Shown here one piece after another: positions 8,724 to 18,900 of a stretch of DNA of 64,000 nt. This DNA comes from Streptomyces sp. NRRL B-24085. Its GTDB lineage: Bacteria; Actinomycetota; Actinomycetes; Streptomycetales; Streptomycetaceae. Both the position numbers and the translations under genes were made by a program. A model generated the notes under the pieces. That model was not told where the DNA came from. It worked only from the letters and a program-made list of their open reading frames with translations, and ran no database searches. The stretch spans positions 1 through 64,000 of the forward strand of contig NZ_LJBR01000161.1 of the NCBI RefSeq assembly GCF_001282115.1, in the 5' to 3' direction. Numbering within the stretch: the first letter of the stretch is position 1; the number at the start of each line of letters is the position of its first letter.

Positions 8724-8891
8724 TTAAATTGGCTTCGCGACGCCATGACGGACATACAAAAAATACTTGCGGGCGAAGCCATACCGACCCGGGGAGTCAA
8801 GCCTCAGAATTCGCACATTGATTTCCTGCGACCTCCAAAGCGCGTGCACAAGGGCATAAGGTGAGGGCCAGTAACTGGAATCTACATTCAT
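8724..8891 (-). CDS. Tiny ORF, coupled to an upstream fragment
   Basis: A 55-residue frame beginning at the ATG at 8891 and containing YALVHALWRSQEINVRILRL, a sensible amphipathic stretch, and ending RHGVAKPI. Its ATG overlaps the TGA (8888-8890) of another short frame that ends HHEFDPYQMWNHLTR, which gives an ATGA junction of the type used between real genes. Both pieces may be remains of an immunity or toxin-tip gene cut up by frameshifts. No family is recognised. Confidence 0.3.
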   Translation of the reverse strand: MNVDSSYWPSPYALVHALWRSQEINVRILRLDSPGRYGFARKYFLYVRHGVAKPI

Positions 8892-9131
8892 CTGGTCAGA
8901 TGGTTCCACATTTGATACGGGTCGAACTCGTGGTGCACGGCGCCGCCATTCCTCCCGCTCACGAGTCTCAATCAGGTCGGTGGCTCCCCCAGGCGGAACG
9001 CCCATGGTGAATCCCAGCCACAAGCCGCACGGCTACGATTAGCAATCGGCGGCGCACCGACGACGACTTGCACGTTTACCGAGAACCGGTGATTCCGGGG
9101 CCGCCGCCTTTTATTCCGGGTCGGCCCCGGT

Positions 9132-9341
9132 TCATCTGCCATACACCGCCGGGTCCGCCACATCCGCAGGCGGACAGCAAATGGAGCACATGCAGCGCCC
9201 CAGGCGCTGGATGACACCGGACCACGCGGACCACGTTGGGACGACGTCGAACAGCGGGCTGAGCTGCCGCACGGTTGGGTTCGTACGGCAGTACATCGCA
9301 TCGGTCTCAGTCGACGGCAGCAACCATGGCCGGCCCCTCAC
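9132..9341 (-). other. Short ORF immediately after the RHS gene, unresolved
   Basis: A 69-residue frame starting with GTG only 17 bp after the RHS stop, where an immunity gene would be expected. It contains TVRQLSPLFDVVPTWSAWS and then a Cys-rich end without any recognised domain. It may be the 5' part of a broken immunity gene. The composition of 8709-9358 is more A/T-rich than the RHS gene. Confidence 0.25.
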
Positions 9342-9358
9342 GGTACCATTCCACCACC

Positions 9359-12300
9359 TTACTGCCTCCCTGACGAATAAATCATTGTTATATTAGGAAA
9401 TTGGTCATGGAATTGCCCGATAACCGATGTACAGGAGGGGCATGCCGGCTGTGAAGAGTGGAGCGTCACCGTACCCTTGACTGCAGAAGCATCACCCAAC
9501 TGATTGGCGATATACGTAAGCATCTTATACTCGGTATCGTTGATTCTCGCATTATTCCCCGTCGCGGCCGCCTTGAAGCGAACAGGATTACCTTGTGTCC
9601 CGACTTGAGGCACGAGGCCGGTCTGCTGATGCTTGCCGCTTGTGGAAATCATTACCCGAGTACTTTGACCGTCGATCTCCACCATGCCAGCCAGGACAGC
9701 CCGTCCCTTACCTGCAATCCCCTTCGCGTATGTGGCTTCCACTTGAGCCGCAAGTAGGGACGACTTGAAGTTCTGAGATGCTCTGGCAAGCATAAATGGA
9801 ACAGCCCAGCGCCCAGGCCCCACCCCAGACGCTACAGGGGGGTCTAGTCTGCACATATACCCAGGCGGACACTTCTGCCCTGGATGCAGAATCCGATCCC
9901 AGTCACCCTTCAGGATCGCAACAAGAAGGCTGTTTTCCTCGTACGATTCCCAGATACTAGAGGCAGTATTTCCGAGGTTGATCTTTACATCTACGTTCCC
10001 CACGCAATGTCCGTATGCGCAGGCAAGTACTTGGCCGTCATCGCCGACCATGGTCTGACCAGATGAATCCGTCGAAGCAGTGCCACAGCTGCTGTTGCAA
10101 ACATAGGGAGGTTTCGGCTTGGACGGATCGACCGCCTCGTTGGGACGTCCGTTGCCTGGTGTGCCGTCAGGACGGGTCGGGCAAGGCGTGTCGTCTCCGT
10201 TGCCTCCACAAGCAAGTCCCATGCCTGTGGGATCGCTATAGGTGAGCGGGTTTTGGACCGCGTAGCTGTAGCCGTTGAGGGTTTGAGGCTTGTCGACTTC
10301 GAGGAGCGGGTCGACGCTGATGAACTGACCGACACCGGGGTCGTATTCGCGGGCGCCCACATGGGTGAGGCCAGTGGATCCGTCGGCTGACTTTCCCAGG
10401 AAAGTCTTGTCGTCAGGCCAGTTCGTGCTCTTGGTTCCGCGTGAGGCGCCGAAAGGTGACGTGTAGCGCTTGGTGACTGCGTATGTCCCCGAGTCCAGGG
10501 CGACACTCGACGTGCCGTGGTGGTCGCCTGCCAGGAAGCTCAGCTTCGTGCCTGACGTGCCCGATACCCCCGTGCGCACGGCGATCGTCTGGCCGTTGGC
10601 CGTGTAGTAGCGGGTGCCGGAGAGGGTCTTCGTGGTCCCCTTGGTCGTCAGACGGACTTCAGTGCCGCCCAGGTAGAGGACCGTGTCGCCGTCGCCGGTC
10701 GCGCGGCGGATAAGGAGTTCGCCGCTCGCGTCGTAGAGGTAGCCGGTCTCCTTGGTGCCCTCGGTGGTCTTGGCGAGTTTGCCCTCGGTGTTCCAGGCCA
10801 GAGTCTGTTGAGCCGACGGGCCGGGGCGGGATGTGGTGTTGCCGGAGTCGTCGTAACGATAGGTCGCCGCTGTGGCACCGGACGTCGCGTCCAATGTGTG
10901 CGGCTTCGTGTCCGTCGTGGCGTTGTAGGTGTATGTGGTGGTGCTCTCGACAGACGCCGTGTGCTTGGTCTCGGTCTTGCGCTGGCCTGCGTCCGTGTAG
11001 GTGTAGGAGTTCCAGTACGGGGCAGCGCCGTCGATGTTGGACATCGTCCGGCCGGATGCCGCGCAGTCCGTCGTTTTTGGGGTCCAGGACTCCGTCAGGC
11101 GGCTGTAGCCGTCGTAGGTGAAGCACTGGTAGTCGGCCTTCGTCGTGCCGCCTTGGGTGGTGGCGTCGACGATCGACGTGACGTTGCCGGCGTCGTCCTG
11201 AGTGAACTTCAGTTCCTGTGGCATGTAGCCGTGGACATCGTCTGTGACGAAAGCTCGGGTCAGGCGGCGTGTGCCGGGCTCGTACTGCCAGTTGAGATAG
11301 GCCTTCTTGGCCGAGTCTCCTCCTTGGACGCCCAAGGCGAGTTGGGTGAGATCGCCCTGCGGGGAGAACGATGCCCCCTGGAGGTAACCGGTCGTGCCCA
11401 AGGACGTCAGTTGCTGGCCAGTGGCGTTGTACGTGTACTTGACCATCTCGGAGGCGAGGCCCGCGACAGCCGGCTGGGAGGCCTGGCTGATCGTGCCGTC
11501 CAGCCGGTAACCGGTGGTGAAAGTGAGCGTCCTGGGAACGCCCGCGGCGACCAGCGGATCGCTTTCGGGCAGAGTCAGTTTGCTGCTTGTGACCCTATAG
11601 AGGTTGTCGTAGGCGGTGACTTCCTGGGTGTAGACCTTTCCGGCCAGTCCGCCGTCGTAGCGGACCGCAGTGTCCTGCTGCCCCTTGTACAACGAGTCGA
11701 AGGTCCAGGCGGCGAGCTTGTTGCCGTCCGTCTTGTCGATCTGCCACATGCCCGTCTTGCGACCGAGGTTGTCGTACTCGTACAGCAGCTTCCGGGTGGC
11801 GTCCTTGTTGGGCGTGGTGCTGACGGTCTGGTCGAGGTTGTTGTATTCGGTGGCGCTGGTGCCCTTGTCCGGGTCGGTGGCAGTGACCTGGCGGCCGAAC
11901 AGGTCGTAGGTGTAGGACCACTGAGTCTTGTCGGGACCGGTGATGGTCTCCTGGGCTCCGGATGGGGTGTAGCCGTAGCCGGTCGTGGTGTAGTCGGTGC
12001 CGGCCGGTTTCGGGCCGGCGTACTCACGGCGTTCGGTCACCTGGCCCAGGGCGTTGGTGACGGTGGCTGTGGCTTGGCCGCCCGTCGGGGCGCTGGTTGA
12101 CGTGGTGTCGCCCGTATAGGTCGTGGTGAGGGTCCAGCGGGTGACGCCGTAGTTCTTCGTCACCGCTTGGGTGGCGCGTCCGGCTCCGTCGTAGGTGGTG
12201 TCGGTCTGGGTCGGTGCCTGGGAGCCCTCGGTCTGCACGGGGCTGGCAGAGGGTTCCGATGTGTCGTCCCAGATGTCGCCCTGGGCGCTGACCGCCAGTC

Positions 12301-15300
12301 CGCGATCGTCATACCTGGTCAGCGAGACCAGTCGTCCGCCGCGGGGGGTCGGGGTCTGCACCTGGCGGCTGCGCAGCAGTGAGTCGTAGTACTCGTAGGT
12401 GGTGTTGTAGCCGGAGCCGTCGCCCTTGAGAGCTCCGGTGGACACCCAGGACATGGCCGAGCTGGTGACGTTGTAGGTGAAGACGTAGTTGGGGGTCTGC
12501 TTCAGCGTGGTGGAGCGGTTGGGCAGCCACACCTTGGTCAGCCGGCCGAGGCTGTCGTATTCACTCGCGGTGACTTTGCTGTTGGGGTCGGTGGTCTTGA
12601 GTACGGCACCGGTGGCGAAATCGAACTCTGTCGTGGTCGCGTAGGTCTTGGCGTCCTCTACGGCTGTCGAGGTCAATGGACCAGCTGCGGTGGGCTCGTA
12701 GATGGTGGCGGCTATCTTCAGGTCATTGGCGTCCCGGACCGCCTTGGGCCGGCCCAAGGTGTCGTAGTCGGTCGTGGACGTCTTCTGCCAGCTCGGGGTG
12801 CCGTCGGCGGCATAGCCCTTGGCGCGGCCCGTCCACTGAGGCTCGCCCTTGGTCGGGGTCTGTGCGCTCGTGTAGGTCTTGGAGTCGTAGGCGGTTGCCG
12901 TGTCCGAGATGACGTGGCCGGGCCTGCTGGAGTCGGCCGGCAGGTCCAGGGCGGTCACGGAGCAGGGTTTGGCTACAACTTGTACGCGGGAGACGAGGGA
13001 GTTGATGCCGACGGTTTTGTTTCGGGCGTAGGTGTTGCGGGTGCACGTCTCGTCGCCGTCGACGGCGTCGTCGCCGCGGTCCTCGACGGTGGATGCCATT
13101 CCGTAGTCGTCGTACGTGGTGGCGACGGTGCGCACGCGGTCGCGCGGAGCGATGCCGCTGGTGATGTTGGTGCGTGTGTGGGTGGCGGCGGTGCGGACGT
13201 AGTAGGCCTCGGTGTCCGCGTACGACTTGTGTTGCGTGGCGGTTCGCTTCGACCACGGGTCGTTGATCGTGCCGGTGACCTCGGGAGTGCCGTCGTAGGT
13301 GACCGACTCCCGCACGAAACCTGCGTACTGTTCGGAATCCGTGATCTTGCTGGCCTTGATGCCGGTCACCTCGACGCTCTTGCGGGCGTTCGCCTCAGGC
13401 GTCTTTCCGTCCGCGCCCAGGACACGGTCGCCGTTCATGCCCCGAAGGTAGACCGTCACGGTCTTGAGCTGCTTACTGTCGCTGTCGCCCGTGAGGTGGG
13501 TGACCTTGCCGAAGCCCCTCCAGATAGACCAGGTTCGTTCCTTGGCCGGGGTCATCGGGTCGTCGTTGTAGTGCCAGGCGCCGTCCTCGGAGTACTGATA
13601 CGAGTGCTGGACCGCTTCCGAGCCGCCGCGCGCATCCGTCGTCGAAACCGAGGAGACCGGGTACTTCTGGAACCAGTCGAGGATCGGTGTCTTCTCACCG
13701 TTGGGTGACCAGTAGACGGGGTAGCAGCGGCGCGTGTTCGTGTCAACCTTGGGCATGGTCTGCCCGGCCACGCAGTCGGCTTCCTTGTAGGAGACGATCG
13801 TAGGCGCCCCGGTCTCGGAAGTAATGGACCGCAGTCGGGGCCGGTCGAGGGAGAGGATGCCGTCGGCGTGTCCGTCGACCCGGTTGGGCAGGAACACGTG
13901 GTCGAACTTCACCGGGTCCAGGGCCAGGTCGGTGCCGCGTTTTCCGGTGTGTTTGATTTCGTCCAGCCACAGCGAGAACTGGGTGGAGTCACCCGTCTCG
14001 CCCGGGTTGAGGTAGTTCTGCTTGAGCGCGTAGACGTCAACCGGCTCGAAGCCGGGAGTGGCGGCTGCGGCGTTCCAGGCGTGAGTGGTGATGGTGGTCA
14101 GGCGCTTGCGGGTGAAGAACGACGGGCCGACATTGCCCGTGCACTTGTCGCCCTTCTTACACACCGCGTCGAACGGCACGTCGGGCCAGTTGTACCGGGT
14201 GTCCTCGGTCAGTGCGTCGCAGCCTGTGCCGGAGGCAATGCAGCGCTCCGCATAGGCGAAGACGACCTTGTCGGACGCGGCCGGGGCTCCGGAGAACAGG
14301 GCGCCCTTGCGCTGGCCGTAGCGGATCTCTTTCAGGTAGCCGCCGCGGACGTACTCGGTGCCGGTGGTGTCGTCCCCCAGCATGTCGTAGTTGTTGAGTT
14401 CCGCCGTGTACCAGTTGGACATGGCGTTGTCGTGGGTGTCCTCGACATAGTCGAGGTTCCAGCGCCATGCCTGCTTCTTGTCACGGCCGGAGAAAGAAGA
14501 GCCGCTGCTGAAGCCCGGCTCGCCCGAGTCGTCACCGAAGACCGGGACCGTCCACACCGAGTTGGTGCGGTCGTCGGCGCCCGCCCCCTCGAGCTTGTTC
14601 AGTCCGAAGACGTATTTCGTGCCGTCTCCGGTGGTCACGGTCCAGTACTCCCCCTTGCCGTCGATGTTGTCGTCGCCGTCGTCGCCGTTGTCCGCACCGG
14701 TGGAGTGCGTGACGGTGGAGGCGTCGTCGTTCTTCAGCCGCCACTTGCCGTCGGTGTCGTCCTTGACCAGTTCGGTGGCCTTGCCGTTGAGCACCAGGGA
14801 GGCGTTGTCGTACTTCCAGCACAGGTCGTGCTTGCCGTCTTGGCCGTCGTCGTCGCAGGAGCCGTATTTGCGCTCGATGTAGGACGAGGTCAGGTCGAAG
14901 CCCTCACCGATCTGGGTGCCCTGGTTGTTCGTCGTGGCGGTGCGTCCGTCGACACTGCCGGAGTCGTACGAGATCGACAGGTCAGGCGTGGGGCCGGCCG
15001 CGGCCGGCGGTACCCGCACCGGGTACGACCAGGTGAAGTTGCCCGAGGAACCGCCCGCCTCCCAGATGGATGTGGCGGACAGGGGGGTCGCCTTGTAGTC
15101 GCCGCCGCCGGACTGGGTGCCAGCGGCCAGGGCCAGCACCATCGGCTGCGGTGAGGCGGTATTTGAAGGGAACGACAGCGTCGACGAGAGCGTCGCGGTG
15201 TGGCGGTCGTTGGTGAAGGGGAGCGTCTTGGGAGTGCGGCATTTCCCCTTGGCGGCGTCGTCGAGGAGACATGCGGGGAATTGCAGGAGCTGTAGGCGTC

Positions 15301-15889
15301 CGGCCCAGTCGGCGCCGTAGGCGGAGGAGAAGGCGGAGTAGTCGATGCCCAGGCGGGCCTTTCCGCCGTTCTTGGGGCCGGTGACGGTGAGGGCTACGCC
15401 TTTGATGCCGAGCTTGCGTGTGGTGTTCTGGTCGAGGACCTTGACGGTGGCCTGGCCCAGCGGGTCCGTGTGTCTCTTGCCCTTGTCGGGCGGTAGCGCG
15501 AGGAGCTTCACGGGCAGTTTGCCGGGGCTTGCTTGGGTGGTCTTGGCGTCGGACAGGGACAAGGCTGCCGACCCGCCGGTCGGCCAACTGACGTCGCGCT
15601 GCACAGCCTCACGGGCCTGTTGTGCCGCCGCCAGGTCAGCGGCGGCGGCCCGGGTGACGATCGCGGCGTTCTTCTTGTTGGTCTTCACCGTCCAGGGCGA
15701 GACCTTGGCCGCACGCGGAGCGTCCTGTCGTGGCTTGCCCAGTGGATCGGTGTCCGCAGCGAAAGCGACCGGAGCCAGCAGGCCCGGCACCATGGCGAGT
15801 GCTGTCACCGAGGCGATCCGGCGCATCCAGGCGGCGCCGCCTGCGATACGGCGGCCCGAGCGCGGCAGGCAAAGGGTGAGCTTGTTCAT
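9359..15889 (-). CDS. Secreted RHS/YD-repeat polymorphic toxin with C-terminal deaminase
   Basis: A 2176-residue secreted protein. Residues 1-45 are a signal peptide (basic start, hydrophobic core ending VAFA-A), and GAGGAG lies 8 bp before the ATG. The body contains many YD repeats (for example YEYDNLGRKTG, YNATGQQLTSL), forming the expected RHS cocoon. It closes with the RHS core end YDPGVGQFISVDP and PLTYSDPTG at about residue 1889. The last 287 residues are the variable tip. Within it, DTE (D2118, E2120) and PACPSC (C2150, C2153) give the D-x-E and C-x2-C zinc site of the nucleic-acid deaminase superfamily, in a layout like the BURPS668_1122 or XOO_2897 toxin families. It would deaminate a nucleic-acid or nucleotide base in a target cell. 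The upstream LamG gene is probably its partner. Confidence 0.85.
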   Translation of the reverse strand: MNKLTLCLPRSGRRIAGGAAWMRRIASVTALAMVPGLLAPVAFAADTDPLGKPRQDAPRAAKVSPWTVKTNKKNAAIVTRAAAADLAAAQQAREAVQRDVSWPTGGSAALSLSDAKTTQASPGKLPVKLLALPPDKGKRHTDPLGQATVKVLDQNTTRKLGIKGVALTVTGPKNGGKARLGIDYSAFSSAYGADWAGRLQLLQFPACLLDDAAKGKCRTPKTLPFTNDRHTATLSSTLSFPSNTASPQPMVLALAAGTQSGGGDYKATPLSATSIWEAGGSSGNFTWSYPVRVPPAAAGPTPDLSISYDSGSVDGRTATTNNQGTQIGEGFDLTSSYIERKYGSCDDDGQDGKHDLCWKYDNASLVLNGKATELVKDDTDGKWRLKNDDASTVTHSTGADNGDDGDDNIDGKGEYWTVTTGDGTKYVFGLNKLEGAGADDRTNSVWTVPVFGDDSGEPGFSSGSSFSGRDKKQAWRWNLDYVEDTHDNAMSNWYTAELNNYDMLGDDTTGTEYVRGGYLKEIRYGQRKGALFSGAPAASDKVVFAYAERCIASGTGCDALTEDTRYNWPDVPFDAVCKKGDKCTGNVGPSFFTRKRLTTITTHAWNAAAATPGFEPVDVYALKQNYLNPGETGDSTQFSLWLDEIKHTGKRGTDLALDPVKFDHVFLPNRVDGHADGILSLDRPRLRSITSETGAPTIVSYKEADCVAGQTMPKVDTNTRRCYPVYWSPNGEKTPILDWFQKYPVSSVSTTDARGGSEAVQHSYQYSEDGAWHYNDDPMTPAKERTWSIWRGFGKVTHLTGDSDSKQLKTVTVYLRGMNGDRVLGADGKTPEANARKSVEVTGIKASKITDSEQYAGFVRESVTYDGTPEVTGTINDPWSKRTATQHKSYADTEAYYVRTAATHTRTNITSGIAPRDRVRTVATTYDDYGMASTVEDRGDDAVDGDETCTRNTYARNKTVGINSLVSRVQVVAKPCSVTALDLPADSSRPGHVISDTATAYDSKTYTSAQTPTKGEPQWTGRAKGYAADGTPSWQKTSTTDYDTLGRPKAVRDANDLKIAATIYEPTAAGPLTSTAVEDAKTYATTTEFDFATGAVLKTTDPNSKVTASEYDSLGRLTKVWLPNRSTTLKQTPNYVFTYNVTSSAMSWVSTGALKGDGSGYNTTYEYYDSLLRSRQVQTPTPRGGRLVSLTRYDDRGLAVSAQGDIWDDTSEPSASPVQTEGSQAPTQTDTTYDGAGRATQAVTKNYGVTRWTLTTTYTGDTTSTSAPTGGQATATVTNALGQVTERREYAGPKPAGTDYTTTGYGYTPSGAQETITGPDKTQWSYTYDLFGRQVTATDPDKGTSATEYNNLDQTVSTTPNKDATRKLLYEYDNLGRKTGMWQIDKTDGNKLAAWTFDSLYKGQQDTAVRYDGGLAGKVYTQEVTAYDNLYRVTSSKLTLPESDPLVAAGVPRTLTFTTGYRLDGTISQASQPAVAGLASEMVKYTYNATGQQLTSLGTTGYLQGASFSPQGDLTQLALGVQGGDSAKKAYLNWQYEPGTRRLTRAFVTDDVHGYMPQELKFTQDDAGNVTSIVDATTQGGTTKADYQCFTYDGYSRLTESWTPKTTDCAASGRTMSNIDGAAPYWNSYTYTDAGQRKTETKHTASVESTTTYTYNATTDTKPHTLDATSGATAATYRYDDSGNTTSRPGPSAQQTLAWNTEGKLAKTTEGTKETGYLYDASGELLIRRATGDGDTVLYLGGTEVRLTTKGTTKTLSGTRYYTANGQTIAVRTGVSGTSGTKLSFLAGDHHGTSSVALDSGTYAVTKRYTSPFGASRGTKSTNWPDDKTFLGKSADGSTGLTHVGAREYDPGVGQFISVDPLLEVDKPQTLNGYSYAVQNPLTYSDPTGMGLACGGNGDDTPCPTRPDGTPGNGRPNEAVDPSKPKPPYVCNSSCGTASTDSSGQTMVGDDGQVLACAYGHCVGNVDVKINLGNTASSIWESYEENSLLVAILKGDWDRILHPGQKCPPGYMCRLDPPVASGVGPGRWAVPFMLARASQNFKSSLLAAQVEATYAKGIAGKGRAVLAGMVEIDGQSTRVMISTSGKHQQTGLVPQVGTQGNPVRFKAAATGNNARINDTEYKMLTYIANQLGDASAVKGTVTLHSSQPACPSCTSVIGQFHDQFPNITMIYSSGRQ

Positions 15890-15987
15890 GACAGGTCTCC
15901 TCGCGTGCGCCCCAGGCCGGGGTACACGTTGTCAAGGTCCGAAGAACGCAACGGGACGCAAAAGGCGGTCGGTACGCGCCGTTCGGG

Positions 15988-18900
15988 TCAGGTCGAGGGC
16001 TCCGCGATCTGGTTGTTCACCTGGTCGGCTGTCATCGCGCCGGCCCACACGCGGAGCTTGGCCAGGCCGCCGGGCAGGTAGTGGCCTGTCGTCGCGTTCG
16101 CCGAGCCGCTGCCGGCGGAAAGCACGCCCGTGCCCTGCTGCGCGGCTGCCAGGCCAGGGTCTTCCTCGCCCTGTTGCACGAATGGCCCGACATACAGTTG
16201 CGCCACCCCGAAGCGCTCGGTTCCGTCGTCTGCGGTGAAGGCCTCCCCCGCGTCGAAGACGCCGGTCACATCGACCCAGGTGTTGAACTCTTTGTTGCCG
16301 ATCGTGTCCTGGGCGGGGGCGAGAGCGGTGTCGACGATCTTTCCGGTGGAGTCGACGGCGGTACGTCCGAACTTCCACTGGTAGACGCCGTCTCCGATCT
16401 TCTCCACCCACAGCGCCCAGGATGATTCCTTGCCGGTGGGGGTCGCCTGAGCTGCCACCATCCCCCGGTAGCCGACCGGTTTCTTGTCCAGCGTGGCCTT
16501 GTCCAGCCGCACCCGGGCCGAGACGGTGAACGAGCCCGTCTCATCAATGACTGGTCCGGTCGCCTTCGCGTGTCCCGCTGTACCGTCCAGCTCCAGGAAG
16601 GTGGCGTCGTCGCCGGTCAGCGCTGCTCCTGAAGTGGAGAGCGCCAGGGTGCCACGGTGATAAGGGAACGATGTGCTGGCCGGGTCGTCGGGATCCTCCG
16701 GGCTCTCGGCCACTTGCTTTCCGGAAGAGACGGAGATGGTGGCGTCCCAGTGGGCGACCAGTTCGTTGGCGGGCACCCCGTCCGTTTCGAGGCGGTCTTC
16801 GTCCTGCACCAGATCCGGGGTTTGGGCGTCCTGCCAGACGGCGGCCTCGTCCAGCAGTCCGAAGAAGTGGTCGACTCCTGCGCCTGCTGACACTGCCCGA
16901 CCGAACTGCAGTCCCCCGGTTGCCGCCCAGGGTTCATACGTCGCGGCCGTCTTGGCCAGCACCACCGGGCTGCCCTGGGGCTGCCCATTGACGAACAGCT
17001 GGACGGTGTCGTTGCTCTTGTCCGAATCCCGCTTGGTGTCGAACACGCCGGTCAGATGGGTCCACACGTTCAGCGGCGGATTGGCCGCATCGGCGACCGA
17101 GCGGATGAACACCGGATCCGTCTGGTCCTTGTCCGCACGGTTGAAGATCCACTTCTTGTATGCGCTGGAGTAGTACAGCGCGAACGCGGTGGTCTTGGAG
17201 CCCGCCTGGGACAGCACGACCCGGTTGGCGGAAGCGTTGGTCAGGTAGGCCCAGGCAGAGACGGTGAAGGAGTCCTGGGTGTTCACAGCGGGCGAGGCGG
17301 TGGCCGCGTGTCCGGTCTGCTGGGCTGGATTGGTGACGAGGTCGTTCAGGCGCAGTGAATAGTCGCCCGCGCCACGGCGGGCCCTCGTCGACCCGCCGGT
17401 TCCGGCGGCGCCGACGAGCGTCGCGTCGTGGCGGACGCCCACGGTGGCAGTGTCTGCTGCCTTCATGGTGCCGGTGTTCGGCTTGAGTTCACCGAAGTGC
17501 CAGCGGCCGCTCGCCTCTGGGGCCAGGTCCACCTTGGTCGTGAAGTAGGTTGGCGGCCCCCAGCGCACTCGTCCGTCCTTGTCCAGTTTCAGATCGCTGG
17601 CCTCGACCGACAGTGTCTGCGTTCCTCCAAGGCCAGGCTTGACATCCTTGTCGGTCACCGGCTCGTTGGTCCTGGCCGCGGACACCGTCTTGGTGGCGGA
17701 TGCCTTGCTGCTCATGAACCGCCAGCGGTAGGCCTGCACGTCCTTGTCGGCGGTGTTGGGACCGAAGGTGAATGAGCCGGGCACGCCGGGGCCGCCGTGC
17801 GCGACGCAGTCGTCGGTCAGGCATTCGGTGTAGGGCGTGTTCGAGGTGATGGTCGGGGGATTGGGCGCGGTGGAGTCGATCCTCACAAAGCACCAGGAGG
17901 AGTACGGGGAGAACAGGTCGCCGGACTTGCCGTCGTGGCTCCAGTGCGACTGGGTGCGAGCCCGGAACCGGTACAGACCGCCGTCCGCCCGCTTGCTCGT
18001 GGTGATCTTCTCCAGCGTGTCGTCCGGGTGCCATCCCGAGTCCGGCTTGTAGCCGCTCCACACCTGCGACCACGTGCCCGTCACTGTGTCCGTGCTGGAG
18101 CGCTCCATAACGAACTCCGCCTGCAGAGACCCGCTTTCCTCGCCCTTCTGCTGCTCGACCTTGGTCTGCACACGGGCCTGCACGGTGGGCGTGTCCACGG
18201 TCACCGTGAGCGGGTCGGATGCGGGGCGGCACGCGGCCGTGTTCCCCGTGCCGGGGATCGCGCCGACCGAGGTCGGAACGCCGGGTAGGGGCGCGTACCA
18301 GACCTTCAGCTCGGCATTGTTGTCGAACCGCTTCCACGCTCGGGGTTCACCCTCGTCCTTGGCCCGCAACATCAGCGTCAGCCGGGGGAACTTGCCCGCC
18401 GCGAAGGCCCGGACCGTGGAGGTGAGGTTCTCGTCCGGCTCAGTCGGGTTGTCGCCGAAGTCGATCCACTTGTCCGGCTGTTCGGGGTTGCACAGGTCAC
18501 CGCGGCCCGCCGACACATAACGGTCGACCATTTGGTCGAGCTGCTTCGGGCCCGGCCAACGGGTGCCTTCGCTGATGTTATCCGTGCGCTCCAGGTCAAC
18601 CCAGTAGGGAGTGCAGTTGAACGACCAGGTCTCCTTCGCGCGGAACTCCGCATCCAGCACATGCTTGCCGGCAAGCTGGCCCGGGCCGAACTCGAAGTAC
18701 ATGCGGTCGGTGTAGCCACCGGTACTGCACGCGTACCCGTCCGCGACACCGCAGCGCCCCACGCCCTTGGGCTCGCTGAACTTCCAGAATTTGTCGCCGT
18801 CCGACGACAACTTCGTCCACTCCGAGACGCCCAGCCCCACCGAGGGGTCGATGAAGACCGGGTAGACGGTCTTCTGGCCACGCAGCAGATCCAGGTCCGG

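Noticed and set aside
10808..15154. Long plus-strand frames of more than 400 residues antisense to the RHS gene
   Set aside because: High-GC shadow frames; the minus-strand RHS frame has the signal peptide, YD repeats and deaminase motifs.
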